Assembly: GCA_033439265.1 (NCBI GenBank)
Contig: JAVTVX010000010.1
Coordinates: forward strand, 21,503,056-21,567,055
Origin: Dillenia suffruticosa
Lineage: Eukaryota; Streptophyta; Magnoliopsida; Dilleniales; Dilleniaceae
Reading direction: 5' to 3'
DNA length: 64,000 nucleotides
The notes below the pieces were generated by a model. It had not been told where the DNA came from and ran no database searches. It worked only from the letters and a program-made list of their open reading frames with translations. Shown in pieces: positions 48,504 through 60,122 of the stretch. The position numbers and the translations under genes are program-made. The stretch's first letter is position 1, and the number at the start of each line of letters is the position of its first letter.

Positions 48504-49332
48504 CTCAAAGATTTCTTTCCATATCAAACTAACCTCAATTTCGACATACGAGGGCAAATGTTTTGAGACCGCAGAGGGGTCGGGAGGCCTAAGGCTGTGA
48601 TTGTTTCCTAGAAAATTTAAAAAAATAAATAAAATTAGGGAAAATGATTTTCCCAGATTTGTATCTCAAATATTTCCTAGAATCCAACTTCCAAGCGGGA
48701 AAAATACGGGATACTAAAAATTAACAATATTAAAATATTATTCATCTAAAATTTATTTCAAGTTAGAAAAAATAAGAATCACTATTTTGAGAAATGTTAA
48801 AGGTTTATCAATAAGCAAATAATATTATATCATTTTGATTTTGATATTTTGAGAATTATTTTTTGATGAACTTGTTATACTTATTTTCTAGTCAATATCA
48901 TCAATTTTATAAATATATATATATTTTTAGATAAAGTTAATAAAAATTCAAAAAGCTCATAAAATAATAACTTTATATGGACTATACATTAAATAGGTTA
49001 TATTACACGTGATACTATGTGTTAACATATGTAGTCTAATATATATTAATAATTTAATTAAATTAGAATATATTTAATTTAATTAATTTATAATTTATTT
49101 ATTTCGTCAATTACGAAATAACCATATCTTATTCCTCCAGGCAAAAAATGGATTACTGGGGTGGTAACCCTACCCGAGAAAAGGCTAAAAACCATGATCC
49201 CTGACACGCGGTTTTCAATCATAGATGCTAAAAACGATCATCATAGCATAAACGTCACTTCACTTGTCCATACCATTCAACCGTACCATCATGGTCATGC
49301 CCCTCTACAAACTCCATCAAGATCATAACTTT

Positions 49333-49356
49333 ACATACATACATACATACATACAT
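49333..49356. repeat. (ACAT)6 microsatellite
   Basis: Six tandem ACAT units about 370 bases upstream of the SAPS start codon. Confidence 0.88.
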
Positions 49357-49567
49357 GGATTACATACATGAATGAGGCATATTGTTTGAATATGATGTTT
49401 TTCTTTGTTTTTTTTGTGAATTCCGGACCGCATTTTGTACTTTTCGCAACCCTCCCATCGGCCCATCCTTCGTTTTACATCTGCGATTGTATTTTTTTGA
49501 GAGAAGAAGAGGCGCTCTCTCTCCCTCTCGATCTTTACGGTCTCTCTCGCTTTCTCTCCCTCTCTCA

Positions 49568-49725
49568 CTAGGGTTTTGTTCACCTTTCTCCAATTCTGTT
49601 CCAAACCCTAACCTCTCTTTTCTTTCAAATCAAATCTGTGTCCCGTCAAACTCTGTCTCTTTCCTCTCATATCTGCCTAGGGTTTACAGATCCACTACGC
49701 CTCCCGCTCCTCCACTCGCTTCAAT
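49568..49725 (+). promoter_or_regulatory. SAPS gene leader with three telo-box motifs
   Basis: CTAGGGTTT (49568-49576), AAACCCTAA (49603-49611) and CTAGGGTTT (49677-49685) lie in a CT-rich leader just before the start codon at 49726. Telo-boxes of this kind are common near transcription starts of plant housekeeping genes. Confidence 0.5.
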
Positions 49726-52700
49726 ATGTTTTGGAAACTCACATCTCTCTCTGCCTCTTCACCTGTAAGTCAATTCTCTTCTTTTCCCCAATTTAACGAC
49801 GTCAATGCACTACCATTGTTTATGTCTTGAAGTCTTCAATTCAATTACATCTGCTTTAAATTTTAAATTCAAATTGTTCTTATATGGGTAGATGTGGACA
49901 TTTATAAATTTTCAATTTCATTTGATTGTTCTTGAATCTGTGTATATTCTGGGGGATCTTGTTCTTTAGTATATAGTTCAGGTTCTCCTGGGAGTTTTGA
50001 TTATATGTTTGTGTTTGTGTTTTTCGAGGGTTTATTAATTTGAGGTAATTTTACTGATTTAGGCTATCTAGTTTAATTCCGATCTTTGAAACTGTAATGT
50101 TTTGATATGGCTTGTATATTTCTTCTCTTTAGCATGACTAATTGTAAAACTAATGTTGTGGGTTACGCGTGTTTTACACTACGAGATGCATTTGCCTGGT
50201 GATGTGTTGCGTAGTCAGTGGGACTAGAATTAGAGTTCGTGGATAACAATGTTTTTCCGGCTTAAATGGATAGAATCAAGGGGTTGTGATTCTCAGGACC
50301 TACAACTAAGAAAATGTTCATTAGGATCAATAATTTTTTACTTCAATACTTATCATTTTTCTGGTTGCCTCGCCTTTAGGTTGAATCCGTATTGGACAAG
50401 GACAATTTTACTTTAGAGGAGCTTTTGGATGAAGAGGAGATAATTCAAGAATGCAAAGCCTTGAACAGTCGTCTCATTAATTTGTGAGTCATCTGCTCTT
50501 CTCAAGACTGGCCTCTTGGGGTTTATTGCGCATTTTTATGAACTCCTTTTGAGCTATCGCCTTCTTGAGCTGTAAAATTTATATTTAACCCAATTTAGTT
50601 TGTTGACTTTTCTTTATTGTTGTAATAAATTAAGCTTGCTTGAAAAATTATTGTTGAAGATAGTTCCTTATTTTTGTTACAGCCTACGCGATAGGACCCA
50701 GGTAGAACAGTTATTGCGATATGTTGTTGAAGAAGCTCCAGATGATACTGACAGCAAAAGAGCTTTCAAGTATACAATCACGAACAGTTTTTATCTAATT
50801 CTTGTTGCATTTTATCTTGAGAAAATTGTTGATATGAATTCTTGTGTCTGATTGTTGTTATTGCTATTTGTTGTTTAGGTTCCCCTTTATTTCCTGTGAG
50901 ATATTTACATGTGAAATCGATGTTATTTTAAGAACTCTAGTAGAGGAAGAGGAGGTTTGTGGTTCATAACTTTCAGAGTTGCAAATTTTCTATGGAAGTT
51001 GGTGTATGCTATTCTATATGGTCTTACAAATTTCTTGTGTATGCAGCTGATGGACTTGCTTTTCTCATTTTTGGAACCAGACCGACCTCACAGTACTTTG
51101 TTGGCTGGGTATTTTAGCAAGGTCTGTCATGATAATATTTTGTATGTTTGTTGCATATATGATATGGCGCTAGTGATAGTATGTTATTTTATAGAGTTGT
51201 TGATGGAATTATCTTTGGTGTTCAGGTTGTTGTATGCCTTATGTTACGGAAGACAGTCCCACTCATGAATTATGTTCAAGTAAGTTAATTCCTTGGCATG
51301 CCTGGACATATTAAGTTTGTTATTTTCACTTTCTCTGCACTAGCTCTTGCAAAATATGAACCCTGACTGCTTCTCATTGTCAATGGAAGATTATTGTTGA
51401 CCCTGAAGTTGGTTGAGAACTAAAAACTGAGGGCTTCTTTTCAGTTCTCATGCACAGAATTGTCTTCTTCTGAAAACATTCACCTTTGCACTTATCGTTG
51501 CCTTTCTATGTGAAATGCCATAATTTGGTCTGCAGTTTCATGAGCTATTGATAACTGTTGTTAACATGAAGGTCTTGAGGAGACCGTTTGTAGGCACTGC
51601 TATGCTTGCAATTCATTATATCAAATAATCATGGTTTATGCAGCTTGAGAAAATGTACTGTATGCAACGTCTTTAACATTCAGAAGTTCATTCGAAGTCT
51701 TTAGTTTTTGGCTACTTAAGTGCAATGTGATTCTCTGGTTTTGGTTTGGCAAGGAAGCAGTATTGCACAAGACCTACTTCTGTTGTGTTCCTCCAATATA
51801 TCAAGATTTGCATTGGTCTGCGGCTTTAACATGAGTGGAAGAAGCCCTAATTGCTTTGCTGAATTATTCTCTTCCTATTATTCCTGATGAACTCATCAAG
51901 CTTTCTGCTTTGCAACAGGCTCACCAGGATGTGTTTCGCAAACTGGTCGACTTGATAGGAATTACATCCATTATGGAGGTCAGTCATAAAGGTTTTGCTA
52001 TTCATTTTGACAGTTGATGTGGCCCTTTTCTTCTAGCGTTAAAAGGGTTGTTAACCTAATTATTTGGTTTTCTTTGTATCTTATTTGGCATTTGTGGATA
52101 TCTTTTCCCTAATGAGCCCTTTCCACACAGGTTTTGATTCGATTAGTGGGAGCTGATGACCACATGTATCCAAATTCTTTTGACATAATGCAGTGGTTGG
52201 CTGACAGCAATTTGCTTGAAATGATTGTGGATAAATTGAACTCATCTGTAAGTTGAAGAGCTCTATAAGTAGAGTGATTCTTAGTTGGGAGTGTTTGCAG
52301 TGAATGTTTGTCAACATATGGATTGTGCACGTTTAATCAATCATAACAAACTGGCTGGTCTCGTATTGTTGTTTTTAAGATAATGGCCATGTAATGTGGA
52401 AGACTGATTGTGCAACAATTCTTTTTGGATGATCAACATCGTTCTCTTATTCCAATGCTCATATATTCTGTATCTTTCTCTTGGATAAGAGAAGATAAAC
52501 ATTTTATTTGGAGTGGAAGGTGAAGGGAGAGATTTTATTTTAGCTACTGTTCATTAAGGGGAAAGAATTTATAGGTGAGGAGAACTCTGTGCATAACTTG
52601 AATTCATGAGTTCATTGGTCTTTACTCTGAAGTTGGTTTTCCTTCTATTGTTGCCTAATCTTATTCATACAGTGTATTTCTAGAATTACTATAATAGTTC

Positions 52701-55700
52701 CTCCATTAGAAGGATTGCTTTTGCTAGTGCTAGGTTGGAATGCCTTGATGTAATTCCACAATTGCTCTGCTTTTCGCTATTAAGACTTATGAAGTGTATC
52801 CTAAATTCATTTTGAATGGATTAGATTGAACCTATGAATTGGGCATTATCTTTGCTTTGCTGTATGATGATGCACAATGTAACAGCATTGTTTTTGTAAA
52901 TCAGAATCCGCCTGAAGTTCATGCTAATGCAGCAGAAACACTGTGTGCTATTACTCGAAATGCCCCATCAGCTCTTGCCACTAAACTTTCTAGCCCAAGG
53001 TTTGTATTCTTCCTCTTGTTTTTCCATTCAAAGGTAGTTACACCTGTGTGTCATCCTTTTTTATTTTATATTATTTTATTTATTAATTTTTTGCTTTTGT
53101 TTTTTTTTTGTTCTTATTTCTTATTAAGTTGTTTATAAACTCACAGCTTTGTTGCAAGGATATTTTCTCATGCATTGGAAGATTCACATTCAAAGTCTGG
53201 CCTTGTAAATTCATTGTCTGTGTGTATCTCTTTGTTGGATCCAAAGAGATCCTTTTCACCCTTAATGCATTCCATTCGAAGTCAGCATATGTATGAACTG
53301 CCAATTCCTGTCAATCCCGAGACCATTGGTGCAATGTTGCCTAAACTTGGTAAGTCTTATCCATCTATTCTGCATGTTTTGTTTTACCATTGAGGCTATG
53401 CTCTTAATTGTGTCATTTGTTCTATATGAATCTGTTAGATTTTGGGCAATAGCCAGTTCATCCATATGATGTAACTGTTACCTATAATGGTTGGTTACAT
53501 TTTTTATGTTGCGCCTATTGGTACTCATATGAAGATAACTTCTGAATATCAAGTGCTTGCTTGGGAACCTTACAAAAATGCTGAAACTTGCAAAAGTTTG
53601 ATCCTTGTCATGCGTATTCCCAACTCTGCAATCTTTTCATATACAAATTTCTATTCTTTTAAATTACCTACTCATTCTGGGGTGTGGTGGTCATGAGCCA
53701 AGTTTTTAGTCACTATCCTACTGAACTTGCTCTCTGGTTGCTCACATTTATCATTGTTGTGAAACACATCTGAGTGGCTTCTCTGATTTCTTATCCTGTG
53801 GTCTCTGAAGCCAGAATATGGAGCAGAGATAGGCATGATTGTTATCCTGGTGTTATGGAAGCACAAATAAGAAATACACATTGGAGGTTGTCCTAGAGTC
53901 AGCTCTTCCTCATGCATCTTGACCTCCCCTGGAATCAATATAACTCATAGATGATATGCGTTGAGGTTAAGCATTGAGACAGGATCAAGTTGGAACTCTA
54001 CTAGAATTTACTGCATTTTATCAGGACTATCCTTCAGCTGTCATATTCATGATCAAATTGTTACATTTGGGGGGGGGGTCCTTGAAATAGATTGATCTTT
54101 TTGGTTGCTTATATGAAAAGGCTAATTTTTTTTTTGACCAAACAAGCATCCTCCATGCACTCTTTACTAGTTGTAATTATTATTATTCTTATTGTATTTG
54201 GGGTTTGGGGAATATGGAGGTTAAGTAAAGGTGAAGTCCATGATATTCATATGATTCTGACTCATGCAATATTCTTCTTAGCTCCTAAATTCTTGTTCTG
54301 AAGTTGCTTATGTGCTGCAGCTGACTTGCTCATGCTTTTGAACCTGTCATCGGATGAGAAATTTTTACCAACAACATATGGTGAACTAAGGCCTCCCCTT
54401 GGGAAGCATCGTTTAAAGGTTAAAACTCTCTCAACACAGCCTTTCTAATGTTGGTTTTCACAGTAAAATTTTTAAGCAATTCACCTGTGAAATGTACTGT
54501 GATTTTTACAAGAAATAGCACCTGCAAGATAAGTCTAACCATTATCTGTCCAAGACAATATAGACCAACATTTTCATGTTGTGTCTTGTTTCGTCCAGTG
54601 CAAATATATTCTTTATTTTGAGCTGCTGCTGATTCACTCTTTGTGACTATTCACTTGCAGATTGTGGAATTTATTGCGGTATTGTTGAGAACTAGCAATG
54701 ACGTTGCAGAGGGAGAGTTGGTTAGATCAGGCACCATTAAACGTGTCCTTGACTTATTCTTCGAGTAAAGCTGTCCCATGCCTTGTGAATTTTTTTTTTT
54801 TTCTGGATAAATATTATCTGTGGAATTCACAAAGCTAATAAAGTGCTGTCCTCATGAGATGTCTTGTTTTGATCATTATGTGGCTAAACAATCAAACTCA
54901 TCTATTTTTTTTATTGTTGTAATTGACACAGGTACCCATACAATAACATGTTGCATCATCATGTAGAGAGTATCATCTTATCATCCTTGGAAAGCAAGAA
55001 CGCTGTTATTCTTGATCACCTTTTCCAGGAATGTGATCTCATTGGAAAAATTCTCCAAACAGATAAACAACCTGCTCTTTCAGGGGAGCTGAACCAGGTA
55101 AATGGTTGCCCATAAGTAACAGGATTCCCCACATACATGTGCTCACTTTTCTGGTTCCCTTTGCCTCTTCTTTTAATATTCTGAACTCGAAAAGTTCAAC
55201 ACGATTTGGACCTATCCATCAGTATTAATAGCTCTTTTATCCTTTTGCTGTACAGATCCCCTTTCTTTAGTTTCCCTGTTAGATCATTAATTGGCCTTCT
55301 AAAGTTATGTTAGAAACTGTGAGAGATGAAATTTGCATTTGTTATGCAGCCAACTCTGCCTGCAACAGGAAGGAAGGTACCACGGGTGGGAAACATTGGA
55401 CACATCACTCGAATCTCAAACAGGCTTGTTCAATTGGGTAGCAGCAATAGTCATATTCAGTCTTATCTTCAGGTGGGTGAGAAGAAGGAAAAGCTTATGC
55501 TACTAGGTCTTTTCTTGACGGTGAAAATGGGCTTGTGTTTTTTGATAGTTGTGGCTACTAGAAGATTGCTCTTTGGTTTGGTAATGCTTGTCATGCTTGT
55601 TGGCACCACTGTTACCACGGTGACCCAACATTTCACCACATATTTTGCAAAAGTTTACATAATCAATTTGCTTGTTCCCAGACTTGGTCATAGTACATGT

Positions 55701-58554
55701 TTAATAGCTTAAGAGTTAGATAATCAATTTGCTCATTTCCAAATATGTGGACATACTTTTGCTGATGGATTTACGTCTTAAGCAGCGTAGTTAAGGAAAT
55801 ACAAAATTTTTATTTTGAATAATTGCAGTGTCATCTACCAGCCATTTTTGAAAAATTTTTCATTTGCATTGTGTGATACATGGTGTGATTTTAGGTATCA
55901 GATACGTGTAGATGTTATGCTTCAGAATGTTCTCTGCTTTCGGCATGTGATGTGTAATTGTCAATAGTATCCGGCTAATCAGTACAATTTTGGACCATGA
56001 GCTTATCTTCATTTCATCAATGAATTTGCTTTTGATTATGAAAACTTGTTATGAGTAGAAAGGTAGTTTCCTCTCTAGTTTTTGGTGAGCTGGCTGCCTC
56101 ACACTTTCCTCTAGTTGATGTATCTAATCGAAGAACTTGTAAGGTTGGTTTGAGCATAATGCCTGGTACTGTTTTGGTGTTGGTTAACAGAATATACATG
56201 GAAACCTTTATTTAAATTCTTCTGTAATTACATACACAAGACACTTACCAAAAAAGATAATTGAGATTTTACGCCTTTCTCTTTCTTATGGAAGTCTTAA
56301 CAACTTGCTTCACTTTGTCTGAACAGGGGAATGCATCATGGGGCGAATGGCAATCTACAGTTTTACAGGAGCGTAATGCAATTGAAAATGTCTACCGTTG
56401 GACTTGTGGGTATGTGTGTATGTCCAATTGCTTTGTTGATTTGTTAGTCGAGTGGCTTGGTGTTTGTTTTGTGGAGCATAGCAACTTTTGTATATTATGT
56501 TTGACTTCTCGATTAAACCTGTGGATTATGTGTACCTCCTAAACCCCCCCCCAAAAAAAAAGAACACTGTTGCGTTACTCCTATTTGTGTCTTGTTTTGT
56601 TTGGTGTCATTTACAATGTCTTCTTTCACTGTTGAGTTTGTTTTCCCTGTTGTCTACAGGCGCCCAACTGCATTGCAGGATAGGACAAGAGATAGTGATG
56701 AGGAGGATTTCCATGATAGAGATTATGATGTTGCTGCTTTAGCCAATGATATAAGTAGGGCATTTAATAGATCAAAAATTGATGAAAACGACGAAGAGGT
56801 ACTTAAAAGGGTCTTCTTGCTTGAAACCTGTCCTGATTCATTGTCTGAACTCTAATTTATGGTCTCTGGCAGGATCATGGAGCTATGGATCGAGATGATG
56901 AGGTACTGCGATAATCTATCCATTTTTTCATGGTGGAAATAGATATGAATCGTTTGTTTTTTTGACAAGAAAAGAGTTGTTTTTTTTTTGGGGGGGGGGG
57001 ATGCAATATTATAAATGGTAGTGAAATAAATCTGTTTCACTATATTTGGTCTTGGAATGTCAAATTTTGTGTTGACATGCAGGATGTTTACTTCGATGAT
57101 GAATCTGCTGAAGTTGTGATATCATCCCTGAGGCTAGGTGATGACCAGGGAAGGTGAGTCTCTTTTAGTCAGCTTTCTTACTCCATGTCTCCGCATAAAT
57201 GCATTATTATACGGCTGCATCAACGTGCTTTCCAAGTGAGGCTTGAAATTTTATATCAGTCCCTGTTAGTGAATATGCACAGATACCAATGAGTATCTCA
57301 GCCCTATATCTGTCACCCCTGCTCTTTCCACTTCTGAACCTCTTGGCAAAAGATGCCTTACTGTGTGCATCCAGCTTTTTTCAGGAACATGATTGTATCC
57401 CCTTGAGGTTCTGCACTGTGCCAGGGGATTCCCTTTTGACTCTTTTCAACATAAAAAATTTGTTCTGTTGTGCAGATCAAATAAAATTAGACACCTTGAA
57501 TATCTAAACTCAGTATCCAATGGTTTTTTGCAATATATACTAGAATTATAAGCAAAACAAGCGGGACATTATCTTGTAATTGTGCCCTACTCCTGACATT
57601 TGTGTGCCATTTGAGTTTATAAACTAAATAACTCCTTCCATGGATTGGTGTAAGAACTTCAAGGAGGTTGTAACTCTCGTCTAATAAAACTGGTTTTACC
57701 TTATTTATTGGTTGTTGACTTGCTCAATCTTTCTTTTTAGCAGCTTGTTCACAAATTCCAACTGGTTTGCTTACCAAGATGATAGATTTGGTAATTCGCT
57801 TCTGAGCACGTCGCATTCGGACATGATGGATGATATAAACTTGAATGGAACTGCAAATGGTGGTAATAGCAGTAGTGATGATGAGGTGGTAGTTGGGGAG
57901 GATGAAGAGTTGACCGAAAGCAAGGATCCTACTAATGGTACCTCCACTTCCAATACAAATTTGCCTGATGGATCTTCTGTGAATGGTTCTACCACGGATG
58001 GAGAAATAAAGAATGAGATAACTGATGATCTAAGCTTCTTCCGGTTTGACACACCAGACAATGAGGATTTATTTGCGGATAGGCCTTTACCTGATTGGGT
58101 GGGATGGGGTGAATCTCCAGACTTACAAATTGGTGGGTTGAGTACAAATCCGTTTGATAATGATAACTCTAGTGCTAGTAATAAGACTGAGGCAGTCGTG
58201 CCCAACTCAAGCTCCTCTAATGAGGAGTCTCTGCTCCCTAATGGTAGCTCAACTCCTATGGGTTCCAACTCCAGTGATGGGTCAACAGGGTCTGATGTGA
58301 TTCATAAGACCAATACTGCCCCTTCATTGTTTGAGGAGGATGTGGAATTTGTTGGCGTGGAGTTGGAGGGTACTGAAAAGGCTATGGGGCATGCTCTGAA
58401 GGAGGGAATAGTTGGGGAGGCAGGCCCTTTGAAAAGGAATATTATTCCAAAGGTCCCAGAGAAGGAAGGTTCTGATGAGTCGGGGTCAGCAATGAAGGAG
58501 TTCAACGATGCTAACTATTGGCGGGTTGATCAAGAGGTTGCTGTTCTGGAGTGA
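49726..58554 (+). CDS. SIT4 phosphatase-associated (SAPS domain) family protein
   Basis: Nineteen exons: 49726-49764, 50380-50483, 50683-50769, 50879-50954, 51047-51121, 51226-51279, 51919-51978, 52131-52247, 52905-52999, 53147-53349, 54321-54418, 54661-54764, 54932-55097, 55350-55472, 56327-56409, 56660-56798, 56873-56902, 57083-57153, 57744-58554. They join to 844 residues. The protein starts MFWKLTSLSASSPVE, continues with the helical SAPS repeat region to about residue 480 (FTLEELLDEEEIIQECKALN, LVRLVGADDHMYPN-type segment, HRLKIVEFIAVLLRT) and then an acidic, Ser/Asn-rich tail with DRDYDVAALAND, DVYFDDESAEVVISSLRLGD and FTNSNWFAYQDD. SAPS proteins are regulatory subunits of PP6/SIT4-type phosphatases. 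At2g28360 is the likely Arabidopsis counterpart. The last intron ends in a tandem TAGCAG acceptor. An ATG at 51835 in frame with exon 7 lies in the intron. Confidence 0.94.
56544..56561. repeat. C9A9 homopolymer junction in SAPS intron 15
   Basis: Nine C followed by nine A. A T10G11 junction lies nearby in intron 17 at 56980-57000. Confidence 0.8.
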
Positions 58555-59350
58555 GGGTGGGATTCCTAGTTGGTTGTCTTTGACCTTCTAGTTTAGATCC
58601 AGTCGTGGGTCCATTGTCAAGGGTGTAAGCATCAAGACTTATGTACAGTATAATTTTGCTTCTAAATTGGATATTAGATTATGTTCCTCTCTGTTGTTTA
58701 TTTAGTAAAACTTTCATTGTTGTCTATTTTTCAAGGTTTTGTTTCCTGTTCTTACCGGTGTGTAATTGGTTACGGCAGTCGGTCTTTGTTATCACTGGGA
58801 ATTTTGTTGTATTTTAGCACTTCATTTTGCAGGATTTTCGATTCTTAATGCAATGGTCGGGGCTGGTTCCATTTGATGCGATAATACTGGTCGAGAAAGT
58901 CCATTGTTACAAAAGCTTATGAAAATCTTGCTGCTATTGTCCTATGGTTGCTTATCTCAGGTAGGCATTGGTTACGTTCGAGCAACTTACATGAATACCG
59001 TGGCTGTGGTTATGACTGACCTACTGATTAGAAGATTTATGCCTTTTTCTTTTTAAATAAAAATTTTAACACGACAGTTCGAAATGTATTGCATATCTGT
59101 TCAACATGGATGGAGATTGCGGCCGGGAGAATTGAAAGTCAATTCGGTTGAGTAGGGGATTAATCTTTTAATGTGAAAAATTATCAATATTTTTTTTCTG
59201 GTGAAAAAAAAATTATCAATATAATCATAATTTATTTTTTTTTTAAGTACGATTTGGCTTTTATTTGCAAAATTTCACTCTTAATGAAATAAAAAATGTT
59301 ACCAAGTTTTGGTTAAGGTTTTTCCGGACATTACCTCAAATCATTTGTGG
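58555..59350. other. SAPS 3' region and start of spacer to UBL5
   Basis: The first few hundred bases are probably SAPS 3' untranslated sequence. The rest is AT-rich without any gene signal. Confidence 0.6.
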
Positions 59351-59597
59351 TATGCTTTCCTTTTTTTTTTTTTTTTTTTTTGTACCAATGTCTTGTACAC
59401 CATCCGGCATTTGGGGTTTCGTTTCGACTAATTTGTATCGACCGTTACAGTGGTTCCTTTTCGGAGGGTAGGTCTTCCAATGGGGAACGCTCCATACACA
59501 TGAGGGTCCGATATTCCTAGTGTGAGTTGAATCTCAGTCATACTTAAAAGAACTCAGTTTCACGTCCAGCCAACCCACGTTGGTTATGCTTTCCTTT
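59351..59597 (-). mobile_element. SINE family A, copy 2, with 13-bp TSD
   Basis: Minus-strand element, body 59382-59584, aligning over its length with copy 1 at 7696-7903 (for example TTACAGTGGTTCCTTTTCGG here, TTACAGTTGCTCCTTTTTCGG there). Box B-like GATTCAACTC is visible on the minus strand and a T run at 59361-59381 marks its poly(A). Duplications of TATGCTTTCCTTT flank it at 59351-59363 and 59585-59597. It sits about 55 bases upstream of the first site II element of the UBL5 promoter. Confidence 0.87.
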
Positions 59598-59651
59598 ACC
59601 AAAAAAAAAAAATAAAAATTGTAATATGCTTTCAAGCTGTAGGGAACTCAC

Positions 59652-59852
59652 TGGGCCGGCCCAGGTAATTGTCCATCTTTGAGTGGGTGGATCAGTGGGT
59701 TTAACGGACTTCTACAAATGATCAAATTGGGCCGAGCCTAGTCAAGTGATGGGCCTTGTGACCACTAGGGAACTCGAACAATGACAAAACTACCCACAAG
59801 GAAATAACGTGCCGGGCTGTATAAAGAGGGGGTCGGAGTAGGGTTAGGGTTT
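59652..59852 (+). promoter_or_regulatory. UBL5 promoter: site II elements, TATA box, telo-box
   Basis: A palindromic TGGGCCGGCCCA at 59652-59663, TGGGCC at 59728-59733 and TGGGCC at 59750-59755 are followed by TATAAAG at 59820-59826 and TTAGGGTTT at 59844-59852. This is the classic layout of plant translation/growth gene promoters (site II plus telo-box). Transcription should start near 59850, giving a leader of about 50 bases. Confidence 0.7.
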
Positions 59853-59900
59853 TGTTTCGAAGCGAAGGGGGAAAGAATAGTCGATCGAGAGAGAGGAAAG

Positions 59901-60122
59901 ATGATAGAGGTAGTGTTGAACGATAGGTTGGGGAAGAAGGTTAGGGTGAAGTGCAACGAAGACGACACGATTGGAGACTTGAAGAAGCTGGTTGCTGCGC
60001 AGACAGGGACTCGAGCGGAGAAGATCAGGATCCAGAAGTGGTATAATATTTATAAGGATCACATCACTCTTAAGGACTACGAGATTCATGATGGCATGGG
60101 TCTTGAGCTCTTTTACAACTAA
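59901..60122 (+). CDS. UBL5: Ubiquitin-like protein 5 (UBL5/HUB1)
   Basis: Single-exon protein of 73 residues, nearly identical to the highly conserved eukaryotic UBL5/Hub1: starts [20 protein letters not shown], has [20 protein letters not shown] and [20 protein letters not shown], ends GLELFYN. It has a ubiquitin fold but lacks the C-terminal di-glycine, so it is not conjugated; it binds spliceosomal proteins and modulates pre-mRNA splicing in the nucleus. Length equals the family norm. The promoter just upstream is well defined. Confidence 0.97.
   Translation: MIEVVLNDRLGKKVRVKCNEDDTIGDLKKLVAAQTGTRAEKIRIQKWYNIYKDHITLKDYEIHDGMGLELFYN

Larger units (their letters stand above)
44079..49567. 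other. Divergent spacer between CASPL5A and SAPS
   Basis: About 5.5 kb, AT-rich, with no gene I can support. It holds a SINE family B relative (45288-45460), a GC-richer open frame at 45478-45663, an imperfect foldback at 46275-46480, a TA microsatellite (48472-48502), a coding-like patch at 47810-48050 of unknown nature, and an ACAT microsatellite (49333-49356). Both ends are promoters, since the flanking genes diverge. Confidence 0.6.

Noticed and set aside
51835..51918. Extended exon 7 of SAPS starting at an ATG at 51835
   Set aside because: The conserved MNYVQ-AHQDVF junction requires the acceptor at 51917-51918; the extra residues have no counterpart in the family.
57771..58268. Minus-strand open frame of 165 codons
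   Set aside because: Antisense shadow of the last SAPS exon, caused by its Ser/Asp-rich codons.
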